From Lactifluus volemus (taxonomy: Eukaryota > Basidiomycota > Agaricomycetes > Russulales > Russulaceae), in the NCBI GenBank assembly GCA_022376515.1, contig WTXI01000034.1:1-64000 (forward strand): 64,000 bases of DNA, in the 5' to 3' direction. A program made the translations under genes and the position numbers. This document shows positions 1 through 7,998 of the stretch, one piece after another; position 1 is the stretch's first letter; each line of letters begins with the position of its first letter. The notes under the pieces are model-generated. The model was given only the letters and a program-made list of their open reading frames with translations, was not told where the DNA came from and did not search any database.

Positions 1-421
1 TCACATTAGATGTGGGAATTCACGTGTTCCTCCTTCACGTCTAGATTATGGACGCTCAGTCAGCTTATCACCAAGATCTGCAGGCGCACCCAAGTATTGT
101 CCCTTGTGGTTTGTCGTGCTTCACTGACACTGACACTGTTGGGAACCCACGAAGTGGGATGTCTTGTAGTAGGTTGAGTTGGTTGACTCGGATGCAGAAA
201 AGTCATGTGATAGTCATGCGCTTCATTGATTCGCACTGGGCACTGGCAACGGCCTCAGAAGCTCAGGGATTATTCCTGCTTGTCACATTGAGCAAGTTTC
301 ATAGTAGATTGAACCATCTGTAAAACGTGATTTATATTTGACGTCACTATGCTATTACTACTACCAGTAGGAAAAAACAGGTAGCATTCCCCTGCTACAC
401 TTCATAGTCACTGCCCCGGAC
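1..421. other. 3' flank of U1, no gene recognised
   Basis: I see no supportable gene here. The part next to the U1 ORF (about 300-421) resembles the corresponding stretch before the U3 ORF near 45300-45385, so it is the downstream flank of the U-type gene and part of the duplicated cassette. Confidence 0.5.
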
Positions 422-1297
422 TCACCACAAGCACGAGATGTAAGCAAGACATGGGATATCGTACTCAACAGAGTTGTAGTCACAATCGTCAAAGTGAGGA
501 GCCCTGCGCTCCTTAGAAAACACGGTCAAAAACTTGCGCCGGGTAGATAGCAAGGACTTTGCCCAAGCTCCGAGGCGTCGCCTTGGGTGCTTGAGGAGTC
601 CGCGTGACCTGGGTGCTGTTGGCACAAAGGAGTGACCAGAACTCGTACTTGTCCCATCTACGGCCAACGAGAAAACGACCTGAATCTGGTTTTCGAGAAT
701 ATCTCCGTACTTCTCACGGTCCTCGAAATAACGCGCCCCGCCTTTATCAGATGGTGCCTGAAACACTGCGATGGCGTCGGCAGAGTATGGAGACGGATAT
801 GATTCCTCCGACGTCGAGGGGAATGGTACGCAGTCGCCGAAAGATGATTGGCATGAGCTGGAGGAACTGCTCTGGCTACTACTTTGGTCGTTATTTCCGT
901 TCGTCGCTGTCGTCGCATGTGAAAAATATCGAGGAAAGTTCACGAGATGCTTCATATTGCTCGACGAAGAGTATTGGGAATGGGACGCTAGCATCCCACC
1001 ACGCTGATTGTGAGCGTTCGTATCTTCGCCGTCATGTCGTGCCCTGATTTTGGCATATTTCTTCCTTGCATCGCGGTGAAGGCTGCTTTGCCAGCTGGAA
1101 ATTGTGCGCAGTGATGACGGGGTACGAATGCTCGTGTCGAGTCGACCCCCGAAACAAGATACAGTGGGACTGGTGTTCGAAGGAGGAAAAAACGACTCAT
1201 GTTCAGAGAGGGGGACAGGCAAGTTTTCATCTACACGATCTTTGAACATGAAAGAGCAAGGCGCATACTGAGATGCTAAATTATCGGCACCTGTCAT
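422..1297 (-). CDS. U1: U-type C-terminal ORF, unknown function
   Basis: An open frame of 291 aa that I do not recognise. It is Ser-rich in the middle (runs of S with Q, then FGDCVPFPSTSEESYPSP) and basic towards the end (RGLLKHPRRRLGAW), with no clear signal peptide or membrane segment. A close paralogue stays open at 45386-46219 (U3, 277 aa), and a piece of the 5' half survives at 30417-30650 (U2). The DNA upstream on the same strand (2076-3309) is a decayed version of the first two exons of the family. The ORF is therefore probably the last exon of a family gene rather than a complete gene, and the printed Met need not be a real start. Retention of the frame in two diverged copies suggests it was coding until recently. 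Whether it is expressed cannot be judged. Confidence 0.5.
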   Translation of the reverse strand: MTGADNLASQYAPCSFMFKDRVDENLPVPLSEHESFFPPSNTSPTVSCFGGRLDTSIRTPSSLRTISSWQSSLHRDARKKYAKIRARHDGEDTNAHNQRGGMLASHSQYSSSSNMKHLVNFPRYFSHATTATNGNNDQSSSQSSSSSSCQSSFGDCVPFPSTSEESYPSPYSADAIAVFQAPSDKGGARYFEDREKYGDILENQIQVVFSLAVDGTSTSSGHSFVPTAPRSRGLLKHPRRRLGAWAKSLLSTRRKFLTVFSKERRAPHFDDCDYNSVEYDIPCLAYISCLW

Positions 1298-2112
1298 AGG
1301 ATATCAGATGCTTTGTACGAGAGGTTGTTCACATATCACCTACCAAAGTTGCGTTCATGCTTCACTTGCCCATCTCTCCAGCGTCTACGCCCCCGCACCG
1401 TATTTTGTCTAAGAGGAGGAACGCTGCATTGAACGCCGTCATCGGCCCAAATGTTCAGCGACAAGTTAGAGTCAATCATTGAGACGGTCGTTTCACAGTG
1501 ACGTGCAGTACAGGTCGTTACGGGCATGAAGGGATGTCGGACCCCAAATTGTAGTGAGGGCCATATATATCAAGCTTTGGGTTAGATGAAGGCGGGATCT
1601 TAACCTGTCAGCTAGTATTTGGCGCTCGGCTAGATTAGTCCTAGGAGTCGCCAAGATGTGGGGAGAGAACGGAGAAAACCAATGGGCCAACGGCCACACA
1701 GGATGGCATCAAGTAGAGAAATGAGAGCACACATTATCTATCAAAATTTGATTGGGGGAACCTGAAGTTCACAGATAAAAGAAAAAACCGGGTAACAAGT
1801 TACAACACTGGACTGGCTAACCTGGAATGGGTCGTTCCGACTTCCGAGCTCCGAACCTCAGCGGGATGTGCCACGACGGCGAACCCAAATATGGCAAGTA
1901 GCCGCGTTGTCGAACGTGTGATCACCCATGACGGCTGTCGCCTTCTCGGGTGTATGCCGTTCTCATGTTATCCACTTGGTTTATCCGCTACGAATACTGT
2001 ACCAGTTTAGACGACAAAGAAGATGCATTGAAACCCAGTAAAGGTTCTGGATCATGATACAGCGCCCTAGTTGCTCTAGAATCTAACCAACGTATTTTCC
2101 GTATTCAGAGGG
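1263..2112. other. Insertion in U1 absent from U3
   Basis: In U3 the sequence after AGAGCAAGGCG continues directly into GGTGCAAGGAAACTG (about 46212). In U1 the same junction is separated by about 850 bp and in U2 by a shorter relative (about 30620-31100). U1 has roughly 400 bp more (about 1333-1735) than U2. I see no inverted ends, poly-A or coding potential. It may be an old insertion or a deletion in U3. Confidence 0.4.
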
Positions 2113-3309
2113 GGTGCAAGGAAACTGTTCATATAATGACACTTCCCAGGAGACTTGAGGGGTTTGGAGAGGCGCTGAGACTGGAAAACGACACGAAGGA
2201 CAGAATATGTGTTGTATTGGTGGCAAAAAACAAATACGTCTATGAATGTTGAGGAGATGGGGACGGTTGGTGATGCGGGGAAGCGAGCTTTGCAGTAATG
2301 ACGAGGGCAGCCAAAAGTCGTAGGCTGACTCGGATGCTGTGCCGTCCGAGTAGGCGTTTGATTTAGGAGTATTCCTGCTGAGCACATCTCAATGGAACTT
2401 GTCTTTATTGCTACCGGTGTTACGGGTGATGGCAACGAAGGCGCAGATGAAGTCTCTGACTCTCTGGTGGCGAGGGTAGAGAAGAAACACGGGAATGATC
2501 CAGCAAGCAACAATTCAACGGAACGGCCGCGATCTTCCATTAGAATACGGGTCAAATTCGCATGGACTTTGTGGTGTGGATTCTCCTGAGCATGAGAAGA
2601 GATCGACTCGCTTCCGGATGACTCAAAGAACCATCCGTGACGCCCGCGTAAGACGTTCGTTCTGAGAAGAAACGGGAATAGTCAGGGGTTCAGCTCCTTC
2701 AATAAAGCATCGGACAGCAATATCCTGGACTCCATGTGTTGTCACGTTGCGCCGCACGGGAGGAATTTGCTGTTAGTATACTGTATGACCTAGAGACAGG
2801 TAGGGTAAGCACTGTATGGTTTCGTGGATCATCAGCGCCAGTGAGAAGCTGCAGCAGACAGCTCTGGGTAAGAATCACAAGCAAGGGTGTTAGTGGGCAC
2901 GTTTGACTCACCTGTGCGCAGCTCGATGCTGTGCCCCGACCTCTATATCTAGCTCACCAGTACGAGCTCCCTTTTGAGGACGGCCTGAGGATGGGGCAGA
3001 TTGGGCCGTTATGTGCACGAACAGTTCCCTTGGTTCACGATGGTTGAACGACAGCTACCACAGAGGTAACACCTGCAGTATCCTCAAGGCGCTCACTCAA
3101 AGTCCCCTTTCTAGCCTCGATGCATGATCCATCATTTGTCTGTTTGAGATCGGATCGATCATCCCATCAGAGTTCTGGCGTACATTCACAAATTTTGACG
3201 GGTTGCCATGGGGCTGCAAAATGAAGCCAGACGAGGTATCATCGGAGCGAATTGTTGGATTTGGAAGAGTATGAAGGGTGCGGTCTCCTGGCACATCAAA
3301 GGTATCCAT
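2076..3309 (-). pseudogene. U1: decayed 5' exons of the family
   Basis: Read on the minus strand, the segment follows the layout of the intact minus-strand genes. A first-exon remnant starts at the ATG at 3309 (MDTFDVPGDRTLHTLPN, compare MDIPIIPDKEARQTLPN in gene E). Next comes an exon-2 remnant near 2911-2700 (LTGADDPRN, then SRSYSILTAN, compare PSTDADDPRT and SKSYSRLTAN in E) and further exon-2 homology to 2076. The frame is broken several times. U2 and U3 are decayed in the same places, so the decay may predate the cassette duplication. It probably once fed into the U1 ORF at 1297-422. Confidence 0.55.
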
Positions 3310-3502
3310 GAGACAGGGTGATGGTCACAGTTAGACTTGGTGAATGGGTTCACTGGAACATGCAAAGGGTTAAGGTAGCATCGAGGGGCCATGCTATCTA
3401 CTCGTGGCCTGTGAGCACTGTCCCATGGTGTTGACAACAGTACGCTCCCTAAACTTCTAGTACCCGACAACTTGAAGCCTCTCGGGATATCCCCCAAACA
3501 CA

Positions 3503-3845
3503 TTACAAGTTCTTAGATTGGCATGATTTGAACAGGTTGTGTGGGCGCGGCATTATACCCTGGCACTGGCACAGGTTGAGAAGGCCCGGACGTCGTCGTC
3601 GAGCACGTATAAGAGAGCACTGAAAACGCGTGAAAACGCATGTTCCACTGGAACGGTATAAGAGAGCACTGTATAGAGCCCTGAAAACGCATGTTCCACC
3701 GTCTGTTGTTAGTAGCCACCACAGTGAAGGGGAGATTTCACATCGTACCCTGATTCCCTCCCGGGCCCTCGCATAACATATTGCGTTGGCCTGGCGTTTC
3801 TCGGACAGCTTCAATGAAAACCGTGCCGTAAAGTGTCTTGTTGGA
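3503..3845 (+). promoter_or_regulatory. Distal part of conserved upstream block of gene A
   Basis: This segment is shared with the upstream regions of B (32400-32640), C (47440-47760) and, inverted, D, E and F. It contains the recurring stretches GGCCTGGC, GCATGTTCCACCGT and CGTAAAGTGTCTTGTTGGATA. It is separated from the proximal half (4535-4680) by the MITE at 3848-4532. Regulatory function is inferred only from its conserved position before first exons. Confidence 0.45.
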
Positions 3846-4534
3846 TAAGGTAGGGTTCATTCACATCCAACACCATCACGTGTAATGTGACCCACTGTGA
3901 CCAATGTGTCATACTTTCTCAGCTCACTCCGTCCTTGTTTTTTGAATCTCATATTTCGTCCATATATGGCAGTCTAGGTTAGTCATCAGTGCGGGGTTTC
4001 AAAGCCTCTCCAGTTCTGGCAGTACCCAAACTTGTCGTCTTATGCAAGCACAATCAAGCCTGAACCCCGGGCCGAGTAGATCAGTGGTTAGAGCGTCTGA
4101 CTACACATTCCCATCTTAGGAGTGTTCTGGGTTCAAATCCATGCCAGTCACTATTTTTTAATTAACATGTAGCAAACTTTATAGTACACAAAATGATTAC
4201 TTGACAGAATTAATGGTGGATAGATGCAATCCAGCAAAGTCAGAGAGCGCATCACCCTTTTTTTTGATTAAAAGTCATTAAGTTATAAGAGTCAATTAAG
4301 TGATATTAGCTTAAAATGGTATATTATTGATCTAAATCTAATAACATTCTTCCTCTGTCGAAAATGGATAATCGAGAACCTAAACCCTCTTTAGAATTGC
4401 ATTTTACAGAGATCTTAGGTTTTTATTTTGGGAAAAAAGTGAATTTGAATGAGAAATTGAGAAAATGATGTTTTGTCACGGTTTGTCACCCTTTGATCAT
4501 GTGATGACGTTGGATGTGAATGAACCCTACCTTA
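3846..4534. mobile_element. MITE-1, TA-flanked (Tc1/mariner-like ends)
   Basis: The element spans 3848-4532 (685 bp) between TA dinucleotides at 3846-3847 and 4533-4534. The left end AGGTAGGGTTCATTCACATC is matched by the inverted right end: 24 bp identical, then a further similar stretch of about 12 bp. The paralogous upstream regions of B and C read GGATATCATTTACAG at this place, which is the exact empty site with a single TA. No transposase is encoded. The interior is AT-rich on the right and carries a tRNA-like segment near 4069-4152. TA duplication fits the Tc1/mariner superfamily, but the family is inferred from the duplication alone. Confidence 0.88.
4069..4152 (+). other. tRNA-derived segment inside MITE-1
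   Basis: The stretch has an A-box-like TAGATCAGTGG and a B-box-like GGTTCAAATCC at about the spacing of a tRNA, and is followed by a T run (TATTTTTTA), as at RNA polymerase III terminators. Acceptor and T stems do not pair well. The best central stem, ACATTCC with GGAGTGT around the loop CATCTTA, lacks U33. I read it as a decayed tRNA or tRNA-like fragment captured by the MITE, not a functional tRNA gene. Confidence 0.45.
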
Positions 4535-4758
4535 TCATTTACAGCATCATGATCCCGTTTGGGACGAAAAGAGAGCCTCAGTGAGTACTGCTGTCAAGGT
4601 AAACCGGAAAGCACACTCACAGACCACGAGTGAACTGCATGTCGCCTCAATGCTACCCTATATTTAAGAAACCCATTCCTCAGATATCACTATCACTTCA
4701 TTCGACCTGGGCAACGGGTCAGACTAGGGCAGGGCGAAGGCGAACTCGTTGCCGAATA
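4535..4758 (+). promoter_or_regulatory. Proximal upstream region of gene A with TATA-like box
   Basis: This half of the conserved block matches the B and C upstream regions (TGAGTACTGCTGTCAAGGTAAA). A TATA-like TATATTTAAG lies at 4659-4668, where B and C have CATATTTGAG. In B and C the first exon follows TATCACTATCACTTCGTTCT. In A this line breaks off at CACTTCATTCGACC and runs into last-exon sequence, so all internal exons were deleted. Confidence 0.5.
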
Positions 4759-5757
4759 ATGTCACTGCATCGACTTGGTCATTCTGATAGGTCCAACTGT
4801 ACGCCATTCTCTATCGTCCAGTTTTGTTCCATCTCATGCACTACTGTACTAGCCGACGACTCGGACCTCCAGATGTCTTTCCCTCCACATACAAAGAATG
4901 GCTCCGCCGCCGCCGACTTTGCATCGTTCATGCATCCCTCCACACCTTGGTACACCGAGTGGTATACCTCCTTCCCGCCGCTCCCACCACAAACACAGGA
5001 ATCCTCGAACATACGCTACGCGGGTGTCGTGGTCTCCTCGTTCGGTACAAAAAAAGTGCGTGGGGGGATCCTTTTCTCAGACCTTAGCATGGGCTGGTAC
5101 TCTGTGACATATGGACGTGGAACCATCAAGCGCTGGGCGCGCTTTCGGACATGCCCCAAGCCCATGTCTGGCGATAAACTGCAACGAGCGGCGGAGACCC
5201 ACGGCAGAAATGTGGCGCATTTTGCTGAGCATGCCGCGGCAACCGGCCAGTCCGTGGGCAAGGGCGAGTGTTGGGATCTCGCGTCCGAGGGGCTCAAATA
5301 TGCCGCCTCTCTTTCCGGGCCTGATAACGCCCCGATTCTAAGCACCGATAACGCACACGGACATTTAATCTTCTGCGGAAAACGCGGGATGGGTAAATGG
5401 CGTGGTGGGGATCACCGGCTCCGCCGCGGCGACATTGTACAGTGGTATTTGGCGCGCATTGGCAAGGCACCGGGTCCCCAAACTACCCTGGGCGAGCCTC
5501 ATCACACTGCTGTGCTTGTTCGAGATACTGTCCCCAGCCGCGATGTCGCAGACGGAGAAAGTATAGAGCCTGCCGATGTTGGTGTTTTGAAAGTCGTCGA
5601 GCAGTCGCCGGGAGCCCTGCCCAAACGGAATTCACATGACCTCGCCAAGCTAGAGGAGGGAGAAGTCTGGGTATACCGTCCGGTGTCGATGGTCGAGTAT
5701 CTAGGCTCGACGCTGAGCGCCGATATTCCCCCCGAGCTTGAGACGATGTGTTTTTAG
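4630..5757 (+). CDS. Gene A: solo BBC1/AIM3-like cysteine-proteinase-fold protein
   Basis: Modelled as 4630-4798 joined to 4853-5757 (357 aa). The 54-bp intron (GTACGC...TACTAG) corresponds to the last intron of B and C. The upstream ATG at 4630 lies in what is 5' leader in B and C, so the ATG at 4759 (314 aa) is the likelier start after the TATA-like box. The product is almost only the C-terminal domain: MSFPPH, a Trp/Tyr-rich sheet region (CADLSMGWYSV-like), GECWD with Cys196, a HGHLIFCGK segment, GDIV, HHTAV with His274, VVEQS and GEVWVYRPVSM. This order matches the BBC1/AIM3 C-terminal domain as I recall it, which has a cysteine-peptidase-like fold. B and C have DHTAV where A has HHTAV. 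The Ser-rich exons are missing through an internal deletion. Catalytic activity is not established. Confidence 0.75.
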   Translation: MNCMSPQCYPIFKKPIPQISLSLHSTWATGQTRAGRRRTRCRIMSLHRLGHSDRSNCTPFSIVQFCSISCTTVLADDSDLQMSFPPHTKNGSAAADFASFMHPSTPWYTEWYTSFPPLPPQTQESSNIRYAGVVVSSFGTKKVRGGILFSDLSMGWYSVTYGRGTIKRWARFRTCPKPMSGDKLQRAAETHGRNVAHFAEHAAATGQSVGKGECWDLASEGLKYAASLSGPDNAPILSTDNAHGHLIFCGKRGMGKWRGGDHRLRRGDIVQWYLARIGKAPGPQTTLGEPHHTAVLVRDTVPSRDVADGESIEPADVGVLKVVEQSPGALPKRNSHDLAKLEEGEVWVYRPVSMVEYLGSTLSADIPPELETMCF

Positions 5758-7011
5758 TATCAGTATATCTGTAGTAGCTATGCATGATTCCCCATGCCAG
5801 AGACAACCTCTTTTGTATATATCAGGATGTTCCTGCGACACTAGGGAAATGCTCACGCACCTTGCTTGCAGACACTGTGTGATTGCAAGTAGCATAATAT
5901 ATTTCAACAATCGACAAAGTGGGAAGCAGAATGACTCGGATGGATATGGAGAGAATGAGCGAGACCTGCAAGACAACAAAATTGATGAGGATATCTTTTA
6001 TTTGTACATCAGCATACAGTTATTAAAACATCAGCCCATTCGAGGTTTTTTCTTGCGTCCCACCACGGGAATGTCGTACTTCCTCTTCACGGATAGGCCC
6101 AGGGCGGAAGCGCCATATTAGTATTCAACTAAAAATAACGAGGCTTCCCTGGAAAATTACCCATGGGAGGTCAAAATGTGTGTGTGCTGAAACTTGAAGC
6201 TTGAAGCACCGCATCAGCTGAGCCAATCTCAACCGGCACATTATTTTCCAGGGGCGTTACGAGTGCATCAATGTTGAGTTCCAAGATTAAACTACCCAGC
6301 ATCCTGACATACATGTGCACATCCGAGTCATTGCACGTTTCCAGACCAATTTGCCGGTTATGCAAACCGCTGTGTGGTTTCCCCGCGTGCGCGCGATGGG
6401 CTGGTATTCACCTGTGCGGCATAGACGGGCGCGAGGGTGCAGCGGTTCGCTGCGGTTGTAACATATTCCGTCTGCCTCTGTCGCGCACAGATCCAGTCAT
6501 CGGATTGGAAGGTTGGATATGATCCTTGAAAACTGAGGAGTATCCTCGAAGACTCCTAAAAGAGCAGTTCGGAAGACCCGTACAGGGAAAGGGAACACGT
6601 GAACTTATGATGGTTTCTGCAACATCGGAATACTGTATAGGGATTGGGACAGTTGAGCTCTATCGCCGTCGCAGGCCACCTTGCTTGCAGACAGTGGACT
6701 GAGCAATCGAATTGGTTTCCGACAGGAAACTCCTGAACCCCTGAGGGGATGCGGAAGACGAGGCAAAATGAATCACGTGACCTTCTTGCAACACCCATCA
6801 TTTGGACACTTTGTGATATCTCACTCATTTCTGGCCCGCTTCATTTGATACTTGGTAGGTGTCATTAAATACATGACCTTATGACATTTCGGGTGTTTTG
6901 GGGGCATGAAGTGTAGTTTTTAATGAGAACGAAAAAGAGGTGAACTGTCACAGTTGCCAAGTTGCCGAGTCTGTGCGTGAGGTTCAGTCACGTGCCGTCC
7001 GACGTGGCCGA
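5758..7011. other. 3' flank of gene A, no gene recognised
   Basis: The first 100 bases (CCCCATGCCAGAGA, then TATATATC) are shared with the 3' flanks of B and C. A segment with CACCTTGCTTGCAGACA near 5860 recurs near 6670 and, diverged, near 11740. I found no convincing ORF or RNA gene in the remainder. Confidence 0.5.
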
Positions 7012-7794
7012 TACAGTTACGGGAAAAACCCCCCGGGCCGGTAAGTTACCGGTAAGTTACCTACCTTGCAAGCAAGGTAATTGATTGATCATGAGCCCCT
7101 GCGGGGAACCCCTTCAGACCGTAGACCATGTGGTCTCGCATTGCCCACTATATACAGACGCCCGCCAAGAAATCCTCCGCCCGATCGACCGCGATATTTC
7201 CCTCCCCGTTCTCCTAGGCACAGCCGAGGGTGGTGCTGCCATGACCCGCTTCCTGAAAGCGACGCGCGCCTGCATAGCCCCGAGAGAAGCGTGGAACCCG
7301 GGATGATGTCCCCTTAGATAGATTGTACACCTTCTCACTGTAGATAGTACCCACTCTCTACTCCCTTCCCCGCCCCAGAACAGCCATCCTTCCGTCCAGC
7401 CCAACGTTATACCTCACCCACATTCCCCCCGCCGCCTGATCCATTCCTGTACCCATAGGGACCGCGTCTTTGTCATAGTCACATGTTGCGGGATATAAAT
7501 GCTGATTTTTAAAAAAAAAAAAAAGATTGATCATGAGAGTCATCTACCTTATTGGATACTGAGTTTCATCAGATCCCGGATCCGATGCGGTATCATGACA
7601 ACCCTGCATCTCAGAAGCTGCGTTGTGACAAAACATGGCATTTGTCATGTTGTGGGTGCATTATCTACTGGAAACATGTCCTATATACATTACTTGAATG
7701 ACGCTTGTGCGACTACTCAAGCACACTACAGATTGGAGGTACTGAAGTTCACAGTGTAACTTACCGGCCTGGGCGGGTTTTTTCCGCAACTGTA
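7012..7794. mobile_element. MITE-2, TA-flanked, split by a LINE tail
   Basis: The ends at 7014 (CAGTTACGGGAAAAACC) and 7792 (inverted CAGTTGCGGAAAAAACC) form terminal inverted repeats of about 36 bp running to GGCCGGTAAGTTAC on both sides. They are flanked by TA at 7012-7013 and 7793-7794. Without the nested LINE fragment and one copy of its target duplication the element is about 337 bp and non-coding. CAGT termini with TA duplication are typical of Tc1/mariner-type elements. The left end also holds a direct repeat of GGTAAGTTACC and a palindrome CCTTGCAAGCAAGG. Confidence 0.82.
7083..7537 (+). mobile_element. 5'-truncated LINE 3' end with 13-bp target duplication
   Basis: The insert 7096-7524 ends in an A14 run (7511-7524). 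It is bracketed by GATTGATCATGAG at 7083-7095 and 7525-7537, the signature of target-primed reverse transcription. The frame ending at 7306 reads CGEPLQTVDHVVSHCPLYT and closes with a C-terminal tail like those of fungal LINE ORF2 proteins (zinc-knuckle-like C...H...C). It is followed by about 200 bp of 3' UTR. The 3' UTR differs from that of the LINE at 13031-20325, so it is another family. It lies within MITE-2. Confidence 0.87.
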
Positions 7795-7998
7795 GGCAAC
7801 ACTAATCACCAGGCCACGGCAAGTCATGTCCATCACGTGGAGCCGGTGTGACACTGCCACGTCCGAATGATGGGTGTGGCCAAAGGAATACAAGCAGGTC
7901 AAAAAAGGGCAAAAAGTAGCAAAAAGCAGTAAATGGGCACAAATAAAGTCACTTTCATCACAATTTCCTGATACAACTTAGTCGCAAAGGCAACGACA

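Noticed and set aside
4069..4152. Functional tRNA gene
   Set aside because: A- and B-box-like motifs are present, but acceptor and T stems pair poorly and the anticodon loop lacks U33. It lies inside a MITE.
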